From Hyphomicrobiales bacterium (GTDB taxonomy: Bacteria > Pseudomonadota > Alphaproteobacteria > Rhizobiales > Aestuariivirgaceae), in assembly GCA_020029455.1 (NCBI GenBank), contig JAIBJH010000056.1, forward strand, positions 1 through 16,526: a stretch of DNA of 16,526 nucleotides. The letters run 5' to 3'. Below are positions 1-6,461 of this stretch, piece after piece. The translations under genes were made by a program, and so were the position numbers. The notes beneath the pieces were generated by a model that worked only from the letters and a program-made list of their open reading frames with translations, was not told the origin of the DNA and did no database searches. Position 1 is the first letter of the stretch. The number at the start of each line of letters is the position of its first letter.

Positions 1-404
1 AATTGCTGGCGGGCCAAGCAGGCCATGTGAACTATGAGGTGATCCCGGGCGTCGTTTACACCACGCCCGAAGTGGCCTCCGTCGGCAAGACCGAGGACGA
101 ACTCAAGTCATCAAACGTTAACTACAAGAGCGGGAAATTCCTGTTCCTCGCTAATGGTCGCGCCAAGGCGAACCAGACAACCGACGGTTTTGTCAAGATT
201 TTGGCGGACGCCAGAACAGATCGCGTGCTGGGAGCCCACATCATCGGACCCCAGGCCGGCGAACTGATCCACGAAGTTGCTGTTTTGATGGAATTTGGCG
301 GTTCCGCCGAGGATTTGGCCCGCACCTGTCACGCCCATCCCACACTGGCCGAGGCCGTCAAGGAGGCCGCACTCTCGGTTGCAGGCAGAGCTATTCACAG
401 TTAA
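1..404 (+). CDS. lpdA: Dihydrolipoamide dehydrogenase (E3), C-terminal part, cut by window edge
   Basis: This is the end of the flavoprotein E3 subunit, which reoxidises dihydrolipoamide with NAD+ in 2-oxoacid dehydrogenase complexes. About 133 residues are visible, against roughly 465 in the family, so the FAD and NAD domains and the redox disulfide lie outside the window. The reading frame is open to the left edge, and the TTG at position 3 is an internal leucine codon rather than a start. The visible part is the dimerisation domain. It contains the TPEVASVGKTEDEL stretch, the ANGRAKA segment, and near the end CHAHPTLAEAVKEAAL, whose His-Pro-Thr-x-x-Glu pattern carries the catalytic base of the partner subunit. 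The C-terminus GRAIHS is normal for the family. I cannot tell from this window whether it serves the pyruvate or the 2-oxoglutarate complex. The family assignment is very secure. Confidence 0.96.
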   Translation, partial: LLAGQAGHVNYEVIPGVVYTTPEVASVGKTEDELKSSNVNYKSGKFLFLANGRAKANQTTDGFVKILADARTDRVLGAHIIGPQAGELIHEVAVLMEFGGSAEDLARTCHAHPTLAEAVKEAALSVAGRAIHS

Positions 405-425
405 TTCGCGTAAAATTCGAATTAA
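401..425 (+). terminator. AT-rich inverted repeat overlapping the lpdA stop codon
   Basis: TTAATTCG (401-408) and CGAATTAA (418-425) are perfect 8-base inverted arms around a 9-base loop. The TAA stop of lpdA (402-404) sits inside the left arm. The stem is AT-rich and no clear T run follows, so it is a weak intrinsic terminator at best. It could equally be an operator for the response regulator gene downstream. The repeat is seen directly, and the role is inferred. Confidence 0.35.
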
Positions 426-488
426 GAACTTAAGTCAGTGAACATGCCGCTTTGATAAGGTCCTCTTACTGCAAGAAGGAACCAAACG

Positions 489-869
489 GTGGACAACAAC
501 CAAGTTGATATCATGCTGCTCGATGACGACGTCGATCTTCTGACGAGCGTTGCCGAACTCCTTGCTGACTCAGGCTACAAGGTGAAAGGCTTTGCCGATC
601 CCGAAAGCGCCGTCGAGTTTGCCGTGGACCGCACTTTCAAGCTTGGCGTGTTCGACTTCCGCCTGGGCAGCGTCAAGAACGGCCTCGATGTCGTCGAGAC
701 CCTGCAGTCCATGGGCTCCAAGGCCAACTATGTGCTGGTCACTGCCGATGTTGAGCGTTCAACGCAGCTCCGCGCCATGGGCCTCAAGGTTTTCGAATTC
801 ATGAGAAAGCCCGTGCAGCCCGAAGCGCTTCTCGCCACTGTCGAGCGCGCCATGGCGGTTGCCGCGTAG
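489..869 (+). CDS. Single-domain response regulator (receiver domain only)
   Basis: This is a 126-residue CheY-like receiver domain with no output domain. The acidic pocket is D12-D13-D14, the phosphoacceptor is D56 in GVFDFRL, the switch threonine is T85 in VLVTAD, and the conserved lysine is K107 followed by P108. All residues needed for phosphorylation are therefore present. The GTG start at 489 is supported by AGAAGGA at 474-480, eight bases upstream. With no DNA-binding or enzymatic domain, it probably acts by protein contact or as a phosphate sink. No histidine kinase is visible, so the partner is unknown. It follows lpdA after 84 bases, which hold the inverted repeat at 401-425, so it may have its own promoter. 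The receiver assignment is secure and the pathway is unknown. Confidence 0.93.
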   Translation: MDNNQVDIMLLDDDVDLLTSVAELLADSGYKVKGFADPESAVEFAVDRTFKLGVFDFRLGSVKNGLDVVETLQSMGSKANYVLVTADVERSTQLRAMGLKVFEFMRKPVQPEALLATVERAMAVAA

Positions 870-879
870 CGCGCTTTCC

Positions 880-901
880 GACCGCGTGGAATCACGCGGT
901 C
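880..901. terminator. Perfect hairpin between convergent genes
   Basis: GACCGCGTG (880-888), loop GAAT, then CACGCGGTC (893-901) give a 9-bp GC-rich perfect stem with a 4-base loop. The stem can be lengthened by pairing the flanking CTTTC and GAAAAG across a one-base bulge. It lies in the 59-base gap between the ends of the response regulator (+) and the FAD oxidoreductase (-), where a two-way terminator is expected. Neither strand has a long T run after the stem, so its termination strength is uncertain. Confidence 0.5.
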
Positions 902-928
902 GAAAAGAATTCGCGCCAAACCAATATG

Positions 929-2257
929 TCAAAATCCTGTCGTCGGATTATACCTTGTTCCATCGCTAAACCGCGAAAAGCGAAACGGCGAAGGATCAAC
1001 ACATGGCCTTTCGCCCAAAGCGATCTCTGCCATGAGTTTTCCAGCACCCGGGCCTAGCCCAAAGCCATGGCCCGAAAGTCCTGACAACATAAAGACTCCC
1101 GGCACGCTATCAATCGCATCTATTACCGGAACCGCATCCGGCGTGCCATCGATCATGCCGGCCCACCGTTCGGCAACTTGCGCGTTGCGGAAGATCGGAA
1201 AGGCCCTCTGCAAATTCGCAAAGGCATCATCAAGAATGGCGTTGCAAGGCGCTGGATCAAGCACCCGTACTTCTTCAAAGGGCGTCACCTCATCAAGAGC
1301 CCAGCGCCGCTTGAGCCGCAACTCACCAAGAAATCTTCCACCCAGGTGAAAGCGCAAGGAGCGATGCTCCAAACTGAGCATCGGCAGGAAATCCAGCGCA
1401 TAGCGGATATGATTGGGCGTCAGGTCTGCCAGCGTCAGAGACCCATGCGCAACGGTAAAACCCCCGTCGAGTCGTTTTCTCACCGCATACTTCGTCGCTG
1501 CGAAGGTGCGCTCATGGCCGATGTCGAGTGCGGATGTGCGCAAGACAGGCGTCACCACGCCAAGCTGCGGAAAGCGGACCCCGAAATTGTGCAGGAACCG
1601 CGACGACCAATAGCCACCGGCAAGAATGACTGTATCGGTCGCAACTGTTCCTTTCTCCGTTACCACCGATGAGACGCGCCCCGCTGACAACTCGACACCA
1701 CGCGCCGCACAATTGGTGACAATCACACCACCCCTCGATTGAAAGAATCTTGCCATGGCCGGCACTGCAACGAAGGGTTCGGCCCTGCCATCATCAGGCG
1801 TGTAGATGCCGCCTTTGAAATGTGTGGCGCCGCCCGGTGTAAGTTCCGCCACTTCCTCGCCACTGAGAATGCGCGTCGAAAGGCCTTCGGGAGCGGCATA
1901 TTTTTCAACCCAGTCCATCCGTTCGGCTTGCGCTGCCTCCGTCTCATTCAAATAAGCAATGCCGCATTGCCTGAATCCGGTTTCCGCGCCGATCTTGGCA
2001 TTCATGCCGCGCCAGAGATCGAGTGAAATCTTGATGAGTGGAATCTCACGGGGGTCACGCCCCATCTGGCGGCACCAGCCCCAGTTCCGGCTCGATTGCT
2101 CCGCCGCCACCTCGCCCTTCTCGACAACTACGACATCAAGGCCCCTCGCCTGCAATTCGAGAGCCGTCGAGATACCGGCAATGCCAGCACCGATGACAAC
2201 GGCGGAGGCGCGCTTGGGAAGCGTCGGTGAGGATGGAACGTGATCGATGGAAAGCAT
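929..2257 (-). CDS. FAD-dependent oxidoreductase of the DAO/DadA family
   Basis: The protein has about 442 residues. Counting from a GTG one codon further upstream (2260), the N-terminal Rossmann motif GAGIAG is at residues 24-29 and the ribose-binding acid of the VVVVEKG strand is at E47. The SSRNWGWCRQMGRD segment (about 56-69) and the C-terminal flavin-contact motif GLSGHGFGLGPGAGKLMAE (about 394-412) are typical of D-amino-acid oxidase/DadA-type enzymes. These oxidise secondary or primary amines such as D-amino acids, sarcosine, glycine or opines. The substrate cannot be read from sequence. The start is ATG 2257 or the adjacent GTG 2260, and neither has a convincing ribosome site. The stop of xerC lies only about 36 bases upstream on the same strand, so it probably ends the pab-xerC transcript. 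It looks full length and intact. The family is secure and the substrate is open. Confidence 0.88.
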   Translation of the reverse strand: MLSIDHVPSSPTLPKRASAVVIGAGIAGISTALELQARGLDVVVVEKGEVAAEQSSRNWGWCRQMGRDPREIPLIKISLDLWRGMNAKIGAETGFRQCGIAYLNETEAAQAERMDWVEKYAAPEGLSTRILSGEEVAELTPGGATHFKGGIYTPDDGRAEPFVAVPAMARFFQSRGGVIVTNCAARGVELSAGRVSSVVTEKGTVATDTVILAGGYWSSRFLHNFGVRFPQLGVVTPVLRTSALDIGHERTFAATKYAVRKRLDGGFTVAHGSLTLADLTPNHIRYALDFLPMLSLEHRSLRFHLGGRFLGELRLKRRWALDEVTPFEEVRVLDPAPCNAILDDAFANLQRAFPIFRNAQVAERWAGMIDGTPDAVPVIDAIDSVPGVFMLSGLSGHGFGLGPGAGKLMAEIALGERPCVDPSPFRFSRFSDGTRYNPTTGF

Positions 2258-2295
2258 CACCGACTGCTAGGCAACCCCAGGCCGCAGGTAAAGTC

Positions 2296-3225
2296 TCAGC
2301 CCTGCGGATGTGCCTTGCGATATTGTTCGAGCAGATGTGTCCGGTTCACTTCCGTATAGACCTGGGTCGTCGAAAGGCTGGCATGACCCAGCAAATCCTG
2401 GATCACCCTGAGGTCTGCGCCATTGGCCAGGAGATGGGAGGCAAAGCTATGGCGCAATGCGTGGGGCGTTGCACTGTCTGGCAAGGACAGCGCGCCACGC
2501 AGGCGCTCCATCTGCAGCTGCACGATGCGGGGTGAAAGCGGTCCGCCTTTCGCCCCTCGGAACAGGGCTTCCCGTTCGGTCAAGTTGAAGGGACAGGCCG
2601 CGACATAACTGGCAATGAGCTGCCTCACCTCCGGCAGCAACGGCACCAACCTTTGCTTGCCGCCCTTGCCGGTGATGACCAGAGGCTCGGCCTGCAGCAT
2701 GGCCGGCGTCAGCGACAAGGCCTCCGAGATGCGTAAGCCCCCGGCATAGAGCAATGCCAGCACCGCCCTATCTCGCGCCTCAATCCAGGGAATGGCATTT
2801 TCGCTGCCTTCACCATCGGCAACGCGCGCTGCCGCAGCTTCATTTAAAGGCCTCGGGATGGAGTGCGCGATCTTTGGCGCCCGCATGGTGCCATAAGCCG
2901 TGTTGCGGAAGTGACCACGCCTCTCGGCAAAACGGAAAAAGGATTTCAGCGCCGAGACCTGCCGCGCCAGCGAACGCGGCTCGATGTCATCGGCGCGCCG
3001 CTTGGCAAGAAAGCTTCTGAAATCGGCTAGCGCCAAACCTTCAAGCGCTGCACAACCCGCCGCTTCGCCCAGATGATCGGTCAGAAACGCTCCGAATTGC
3101 GAGAGATCCCGGCGATAGGCCTCGACCGTTTTCTCGGCCACCCGCCTTTCCTGCGCCAATGAGGAAAGCCATGCTGCGGCGATTCGCGCCGCATCTTCCG
3201 CCAAATGATAGGCAAATTCCTCCAT
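2296..3225 (-). CDS. xerC: Tyrosine recombinase XerC
   Basis: This 309-residue site-specific recombinase would act with XerD at dif to resolve chromosome dimers at the septum. The N-terminal SAM-like DNA-binding domain covers about residues 12-103. The catalytic domain has all expected residues: R165 in GGLRISEAL, K187 in ITGKGGKQR, H255 and R258 in TPHALRHSF, H281 in LLGHASLSTTQ, and the nucleophile Y290 in VYTEV. The length matches alphaproteobacterial XerC. No mobile element or attachment site surrounds it, and it sits in a housekeeping run, so a phage or integron integrase is unlikely. The ATG at 3225 lacks an obvious Shine-Dalgarno sequence. It lies 34 bases after the stop of the pabC-transaldolase hybrid, which suggests co-transcription. 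Confidence 0.94.
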   Translation of the reverse strand: MEEFAYHLAEDAARIAAAWLSSLAQERRVAEKTVEAYRRDLSQFGAFLTDHLGEAAGCAALEGLALADFRSFLAKRRADDIEPRSLARQVSALKSFFRFAERRGHFRNTAYGTMRAPKIAHSIPRPLNEAAAARVADGEGSENAIPWIEARDRAVLALLYAGGLRISEALSLTPAMLQAEPLVITGKGGKQRLVPLLPEVRQLIASYVAACPFNLTEREALFRGAKGGPLSPRIVQLQMERLRGALSLPDSATPHALRHSFASHLLANGADLRVIQDLLGHASLSTTQVYTEVNRTHLLEQYRKAHPQG

Positions 3226-3259
3226 CGGCGAAAATTATGCACCGAGTCGTGAAGATTTT

Positions 3260-4510
3260 CTAACTTATCTTCTGACCTGTCTTGTTCCAGTCGGCGAGAA
3301 AGCTCTCAATGCCTTTGTCAGTGAGCGGATGCCTGACCAGCGCCTTGAGCACGGAAGGAGGGGCCGTGGCATAGTCGGCCCCGATCATCGCCGCTTCCTT
3401 GATGTGGTTGGCTGAACGGATGGAAGCCGCCAAGATATTGGTGGCGAAATCGTAGTTGTCATAAATGACGCGGATTTCGCGGATCAGATCCATGCCCGGC
3501 AAATTGATGTCATCGAGTCTGCCGATGAAAGGCGAAATGAACGTCGCCCCCGCTTTCGCGGCCAGCAGCGCCTGGTTGGCGGAAAAGCACAGCGTCACAT
3601 TGACCATGGTGCCTTCTGACGACAGCGCCTTGCAGGCCTTGAGGCCATCGACCGTGAGCGGCACCTTGACCGCGACATTCTTGGCGATCTTCCGCAGCAC
3701 ATTCGCCTCGCGCATCATGCCGTCATAGTCCAGCGCCGCCACCTCCGCCGAAACCGGCCCTTCGACGAAGGAGCAGATTTCGGCGATGACCTCCTTCATG
3801 GGACGGCCCGATTTGGCGATGAGCGAGGGATTGGTGGTGGGCTTTACCTGCTTATCCTTGACCTGAATGCCTAACTGCTTTGCGGCGCGGATCACAGCGG
3901 CGCGCATGACACCCGGCAGAATGCCTTCCGTAAGCGCGGGCGTAATCAGCGCCCCATCTTTCTCAAGAAAGATGTTTGAGATCGTCGAACAAGCTAACCG
4001 GCCCGCGCTGTTCAACATGAGTGCATCATCAGCACCAGCCGCCGCAGCTTCCCGCGCCGCCAGCACATTGTCCATGTAGGAGAGCGTCTTCATGCGCGAT
4101 GCCAGTGAATGAAGATTGCGTCTTATGGCCGAAGTCATCAGTTTCACAGGTTGAAAACGCTGTTGCCCGTCAAATGGATCCAATGTGCCCAAAAGCGTTG
4201 GCTTCCTGATTTCGCCCGCAAGGCCGCGCCCGCCCTCACCGCGCGTCAATGTCAAGCGCAGCACATGATGGCCCTTCGCCTTATGCGCCAGCCCATCAAT
4301 GGCATTCTCGATTTCCGTTTCTGGAAACGGAATGCCAATTGCCTCAGCCGCAGCCCGCATGCGCTCGATATGTTCGAAGCGCCACAGCGCTACGCCATCG
4401 CGCACGGCAATCGTTTCAAAGAGTCCATCGCCCAATGTCAGACCTCGATCATGGGAAGACAGCACGAGAGTGCCCTTGGACAGTTTTTTATTGTGCCAAA
4501 CCCGCTTCAT
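3260..4510 (-). CDS. Hybrid ORF: truncated PabC (aminodeoxychorismate lyase) joined in frame to truncated transaldolase
   Basis: This 416-residue ORF contains parts of two unrelated enzymes. Residues 1 to about 222 are a class IV aminotransferase like PabC, which makes p-aminobenzoate from aminodeoxychorismate. They include DRGLTLGDGLFETI (21-34), the probable PLP lysine K141 in RMKTLSYMDNVLA, and SNIF followed by GILPGVMR. About 50 C-terminal residues expected of PabC, including a PLP-phosphate-binding part, are absent. From KPTTNPS (223-229) onward the ORF is a small-type transaldolase/fructose-6-phosphate aldolase, with Schiff-base K282 in VKVPLT, then FSANQALLAAKAGA, and a normal end at HPLTDKGIESFLADW. 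Its first 22-25 residues, with the catalytic Asp of the FVDTAD-like strand, are missing. There is no linker and no stop. At C174 the usual Glu contacting PLP is replaced, which may be normal in alphaproteobacteria. The ATG overlaps the pabA stop (ATGA). Either half may be inactive. A deletion between adjacent pabC and tal genes, or an assembly error, explains it best. Confidence 0.9.
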   Translation of the reverse strand: MKRVWHNKKLSKGTLVLSSHDRGLTLGDGLFETIAVRDGVALWRFEHIERMRAAAEAIGIPFPETEIENAIDGLAHKAKGHHVLRLTLTRGEGGRGLAGEIRKPTLLGTLDPFDGQQRFQPVKLMTSAIRRNLHSLASRMKTLSYMDNVLAAREAAAAGADDALMLNSAGRLACSTISNIFLEKDGALITPALTEGILPGVMRAAVIRAAKQLGIQVKDKQVKPTTNPSLIAKSGRPMKEVIAEICSFVEGPVSAEVAALDYDGMMREANVLRKIAKNVAVKVPLTVDGLKACKALSSEGTMVNVTLCFSANQALLAAKAGATFISPFIGRLDDINLPGMDLIREIRVIYDNYDFATNILAASIRSANHIKEAAMIGADYATAPPSVLKALVRHPLTDKGIESFLADWNKTGQKIS

Positions 4511-5064
4511 CCCACCACCTTCAGGAAATTGGAGAGCATGTCATAGCCATGTTCGGTGAGGATCGACTCCGGATGAAACTGCACACCATAGATGGGTAGT
4601 GACTTGTGTTGCAGGCCCATGATCTCGCCATCCTCGCTTCGAGCCGTGACTTTCAAGGGCGTGTCGTCCACATCCTCCACAATGAGAGAATGATAGCGCC
4701 CCACTGTGAAGTGCGGTGGAAGTTCCACAAAGACACCATCTCCCGTATGGCGAACCGTCGAATAATCGCCATGCATCGGTGTCTTTGCCCGCACCACCTT
4801 GCCGCCAAAAGCCTCGCCGATCACCTGATGTCCCAGGCAAATGCCAAGGATCGGAACTCGCCCTGCGCACGCCTTGACTATCGCCAGAGACTGCCCCGCC
4901 TCCTTGGGCGCGCAAGGTCCAGGCGAGATGACAATGGCCCTGGCCTTGAGGTCATCATCGCTCACCTCGTCATTGCGCCGGACATTCACTTCTGCACCAA
5001 GCTCCACGAAATAGCGGGCGATGTTGTGCACGAAGCTGTCATAGTTGTCGATGATGAGGATCAT
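4507..5064 (-). CDS. pabA: Aminodeoxychorismate/anthranilate synthase glutamine amidotransferase
   Basis: This 185-residue class I glutamine amidotransferase supplies ammonia to the chorismate-binding partner. The triad is complete: C76 in GICLGHQ, and H164 and E166 in VQFHPES. The N-terminal IIDNYDSFVHNIARY and the oxyanion-region VISPGPCAP are typical of TrpG/PabA. The start codon overlaps the pabB stop (ATGA, 5061-5064) and its own stop overlaps the start of the pabC part (4507-4510), so translation is probably coupled through all three. The neighbours make the folate branch the likely role. In many bacteria one subunit serves both tryptophan and folate synthesis, which cannot be excluded here. 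The protein is full length. Confidence 0.95.
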   Translation of the reverse strand: MILIIDNYDSFVHNIARYFVELGAEVNVRRNDEVSDDDLKARAIVISPGPCAPKEAGQSLAIVKACAGRVPILGICLGHQVIGEAFGGKVVRAKTPMHGDYSTVRHTGDGVFVELPPHFTVGRYHSLIVEDVDDTPLKVTARSEDGEIMGLQHKSLPIYGVQFHPESILTEHGYDMLSNFLKVVG

Positions 5065-6419
5065 GGTTGAAAAGCCTCGCGGATGCGTTGCACCTTCACG
5101 AGGCTTTCTTCATATTCTGCAGCAGCTTCGGAGCGCGCGGTAATGCCGCCACCGCCCTGCACCCGCATGACGCCGCCTGCCACCTGCACCGTGCGGATGG
5201 CGATATTGAAGTCGCATGAACCATTGAAACCGAAATAGCCGATGGAGCCGCAGTAAACGCCGCGCGGTGCTTCCTCCAGTTCCGCAATCACTTCCATGGC
5301 GCGGATCTTGGGCGCGCCCGTGATCGAGCCACCGGGAAAAACCGCGCGGAACAAATCAACGCTTCCTTGTCCTTCGCTGAGTTCGCCTTCAACGACAGAG
5401 ACAAGATGATGCACATTGGCATAGCTCTCGAGCCCGCACAGCACCGGAACTTTCACGCTGCCCGGCTTTGATACGCGGGAGAGATCATTACGCAGGAGAT
5501 CGACGATCATCACATTTTCGGCCCGGTCCTTGCGCGAGGACTGAAGCTCGGCAATGAGGGCGGCATTGCGGGCCGGATTATCATCACGCTTGCGTGTGCC
5601 TTTGATGGGTCGTGCCTGAGCTAGCTTGCCATCGCTGCGGATCAGCCGTTCCGGCGAGGATGAGATTACTGTCATGTCCTCATAGTCGAGCAACGCCGCA
5701 AAGGGCGCCGGATTCTTCGTCCGCAATTGCTGGTAAGCAGCAAAGCAATCGAAATCCTTGGATGCCTTCGCCTCTAGTGTCTGTGTGATATTGGCCTGGA
5801 AAATATCGCCTGCCAGAATGTAGTCCACCGTGCGCTTCACATTGCCTTCGTGCCTCTCGCGCGTGATTAGTAGAGTAAACTCTGCCTTCACTGGTGCACC
5901 AAGTGGCTTGGGCCTTTGCTTGAGCAAAGCCTCTACGTGGCTGATGGATTTTTTGTCAGGGCCGATGATCCATGCCCGCTCCTGCAGATGATCGATGGCA
6001 ATCACCGTGTCGAAACGGTGCATCGCCATATCGGGGCAGATGGCCGGAAAAGCCGGAATTTTCGCCTTGGGTTCCAACTGCCGCCCGAAGTCATAAGACA
6101 CATACCCCGCCCAACCGCCCTGGAATGGTGGCAGGCCAGGGATCTTTGCCCGCCGCTCGCGCTTCAAAAGCGACTGCAGCAGATCAAGCGGCTTTTTCTT
6201 GCATGGGCTACCATCCAGAAACGCCTCACCGTTGCGCACTTCCAATGTCTGGGTTGGATTGACCGCAAGGAAAGAGTAACGCCCCAGATGCTCGTGCCGC
6301 TGGGCGCTTTCGAAGAGCGTCAATGCCTTCTCGCCTTTGAGCCGCCGCGCCAGCTGGAAGGGCTCGGCATAGACGATTTCGCTGAAAAGGGGGGCCTTGA
6401 AAGACATTGCGCGATGCAT
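5061..6419 (-). CDS. pabB: Aminodeoxychorismate synthase component I
   Basis: This 452-residue chorismate-utilising enzyme aminates chorismate to 4-amino-4-deoxychorismate with ammonia from PabA, the first step towards p-aminobenzoate. K273 in ARPIKGTRKR is the lysine characteristic of PabB; anthranilate synthases have Ala at this place (PIAGT), so the motif separates PabB from TrpE. Other core motifs are SSSPERL (about 253-259), MIVDLLRNDL (304-313), FPGGSITGAPKIRAMEV (361-377) and YCGSIGYFGF (389-398). The N-terminal half is the less conserved regulatory part. The ATG at 6419 has no clear ribosome site, and the in-frame ATG at 6407 (MSFKAP) is an alternative. Only 42 bases separate the first start from that of divergent priA. 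It is the first gene of the pab run and is intact. Confidence 0.95.
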   Translation of the reverse strand: MHRAMSFKAPLFSEIVYAEPFQLARRLKGEKALTLFESAQRHEHLGRYSFLAVNPTQTLEVRNGEAFLDGSPCKKKPLDLLQSLLKRERRAKIPGLPPFQGGWAGYVSYDFGRQLEPKAKIPAFPAICPDMAMHRFDTVIAIDHLQERAWIIGPDKKSISHVEALLKQRPKPLGAPVKAEFTLLITRERHEGNVKRTVDYILAGDIFQANITQTLEAKASKDFDCFAAYQQLRTKNPAPFAALLDYEDMTVISSSPERLIRSDGKLAQARPIKGTRKRDDNPARNAALIAELQSSRKDRAENVMIVDLLRNDLSRVSKPGSVKVPVLCGLESYANVHHLVSVVEGELSEGQGSVDLFRAVFPGGSITGAPKIRAMEVIAELEEAPRGVYCGSIGYFGFNGSCDFNIAIRTVQVAGGVMRVQGGGGITARSEAAAEYEESLVKVQRIREAFQP

Positions 6420-6461
6420 ATAGGGCTGGCGAACAAAGGTCTCAAAGCTTAATCCGGGGCC
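6420..6461. promoter_or_regulatory. Short divergent intergenic region pabB/priA
   Basis: These 42 bases separate the starts of two divergent genes and must hold parts of both transcription or translation start regions. I see no convincing -35/-10 pair, and the -35 for either gene may lie inside the other's coding sequence. Before the priA GTG there is only a weak G-rich stretch (CCGGGG). Promoter presence is inferred from gene arrangement alone. Confidence 0.3.

Noticed and set aside
1178..1672. 164-codon + strand ORF opposite the FAD oxidoreductase
   Set aside because: It lies wholly antisense to a clear DAO-family gene and has no recognisable domain or ribosome site; it is a shadow frame of high-GC DNA.
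2296..3225. Phage or integron integrase marking a mobile island
   Set aside because: Sequence, length and housekeeping neighbours fit XerC. There is no tRNA, attachment repeat or cargo around it.
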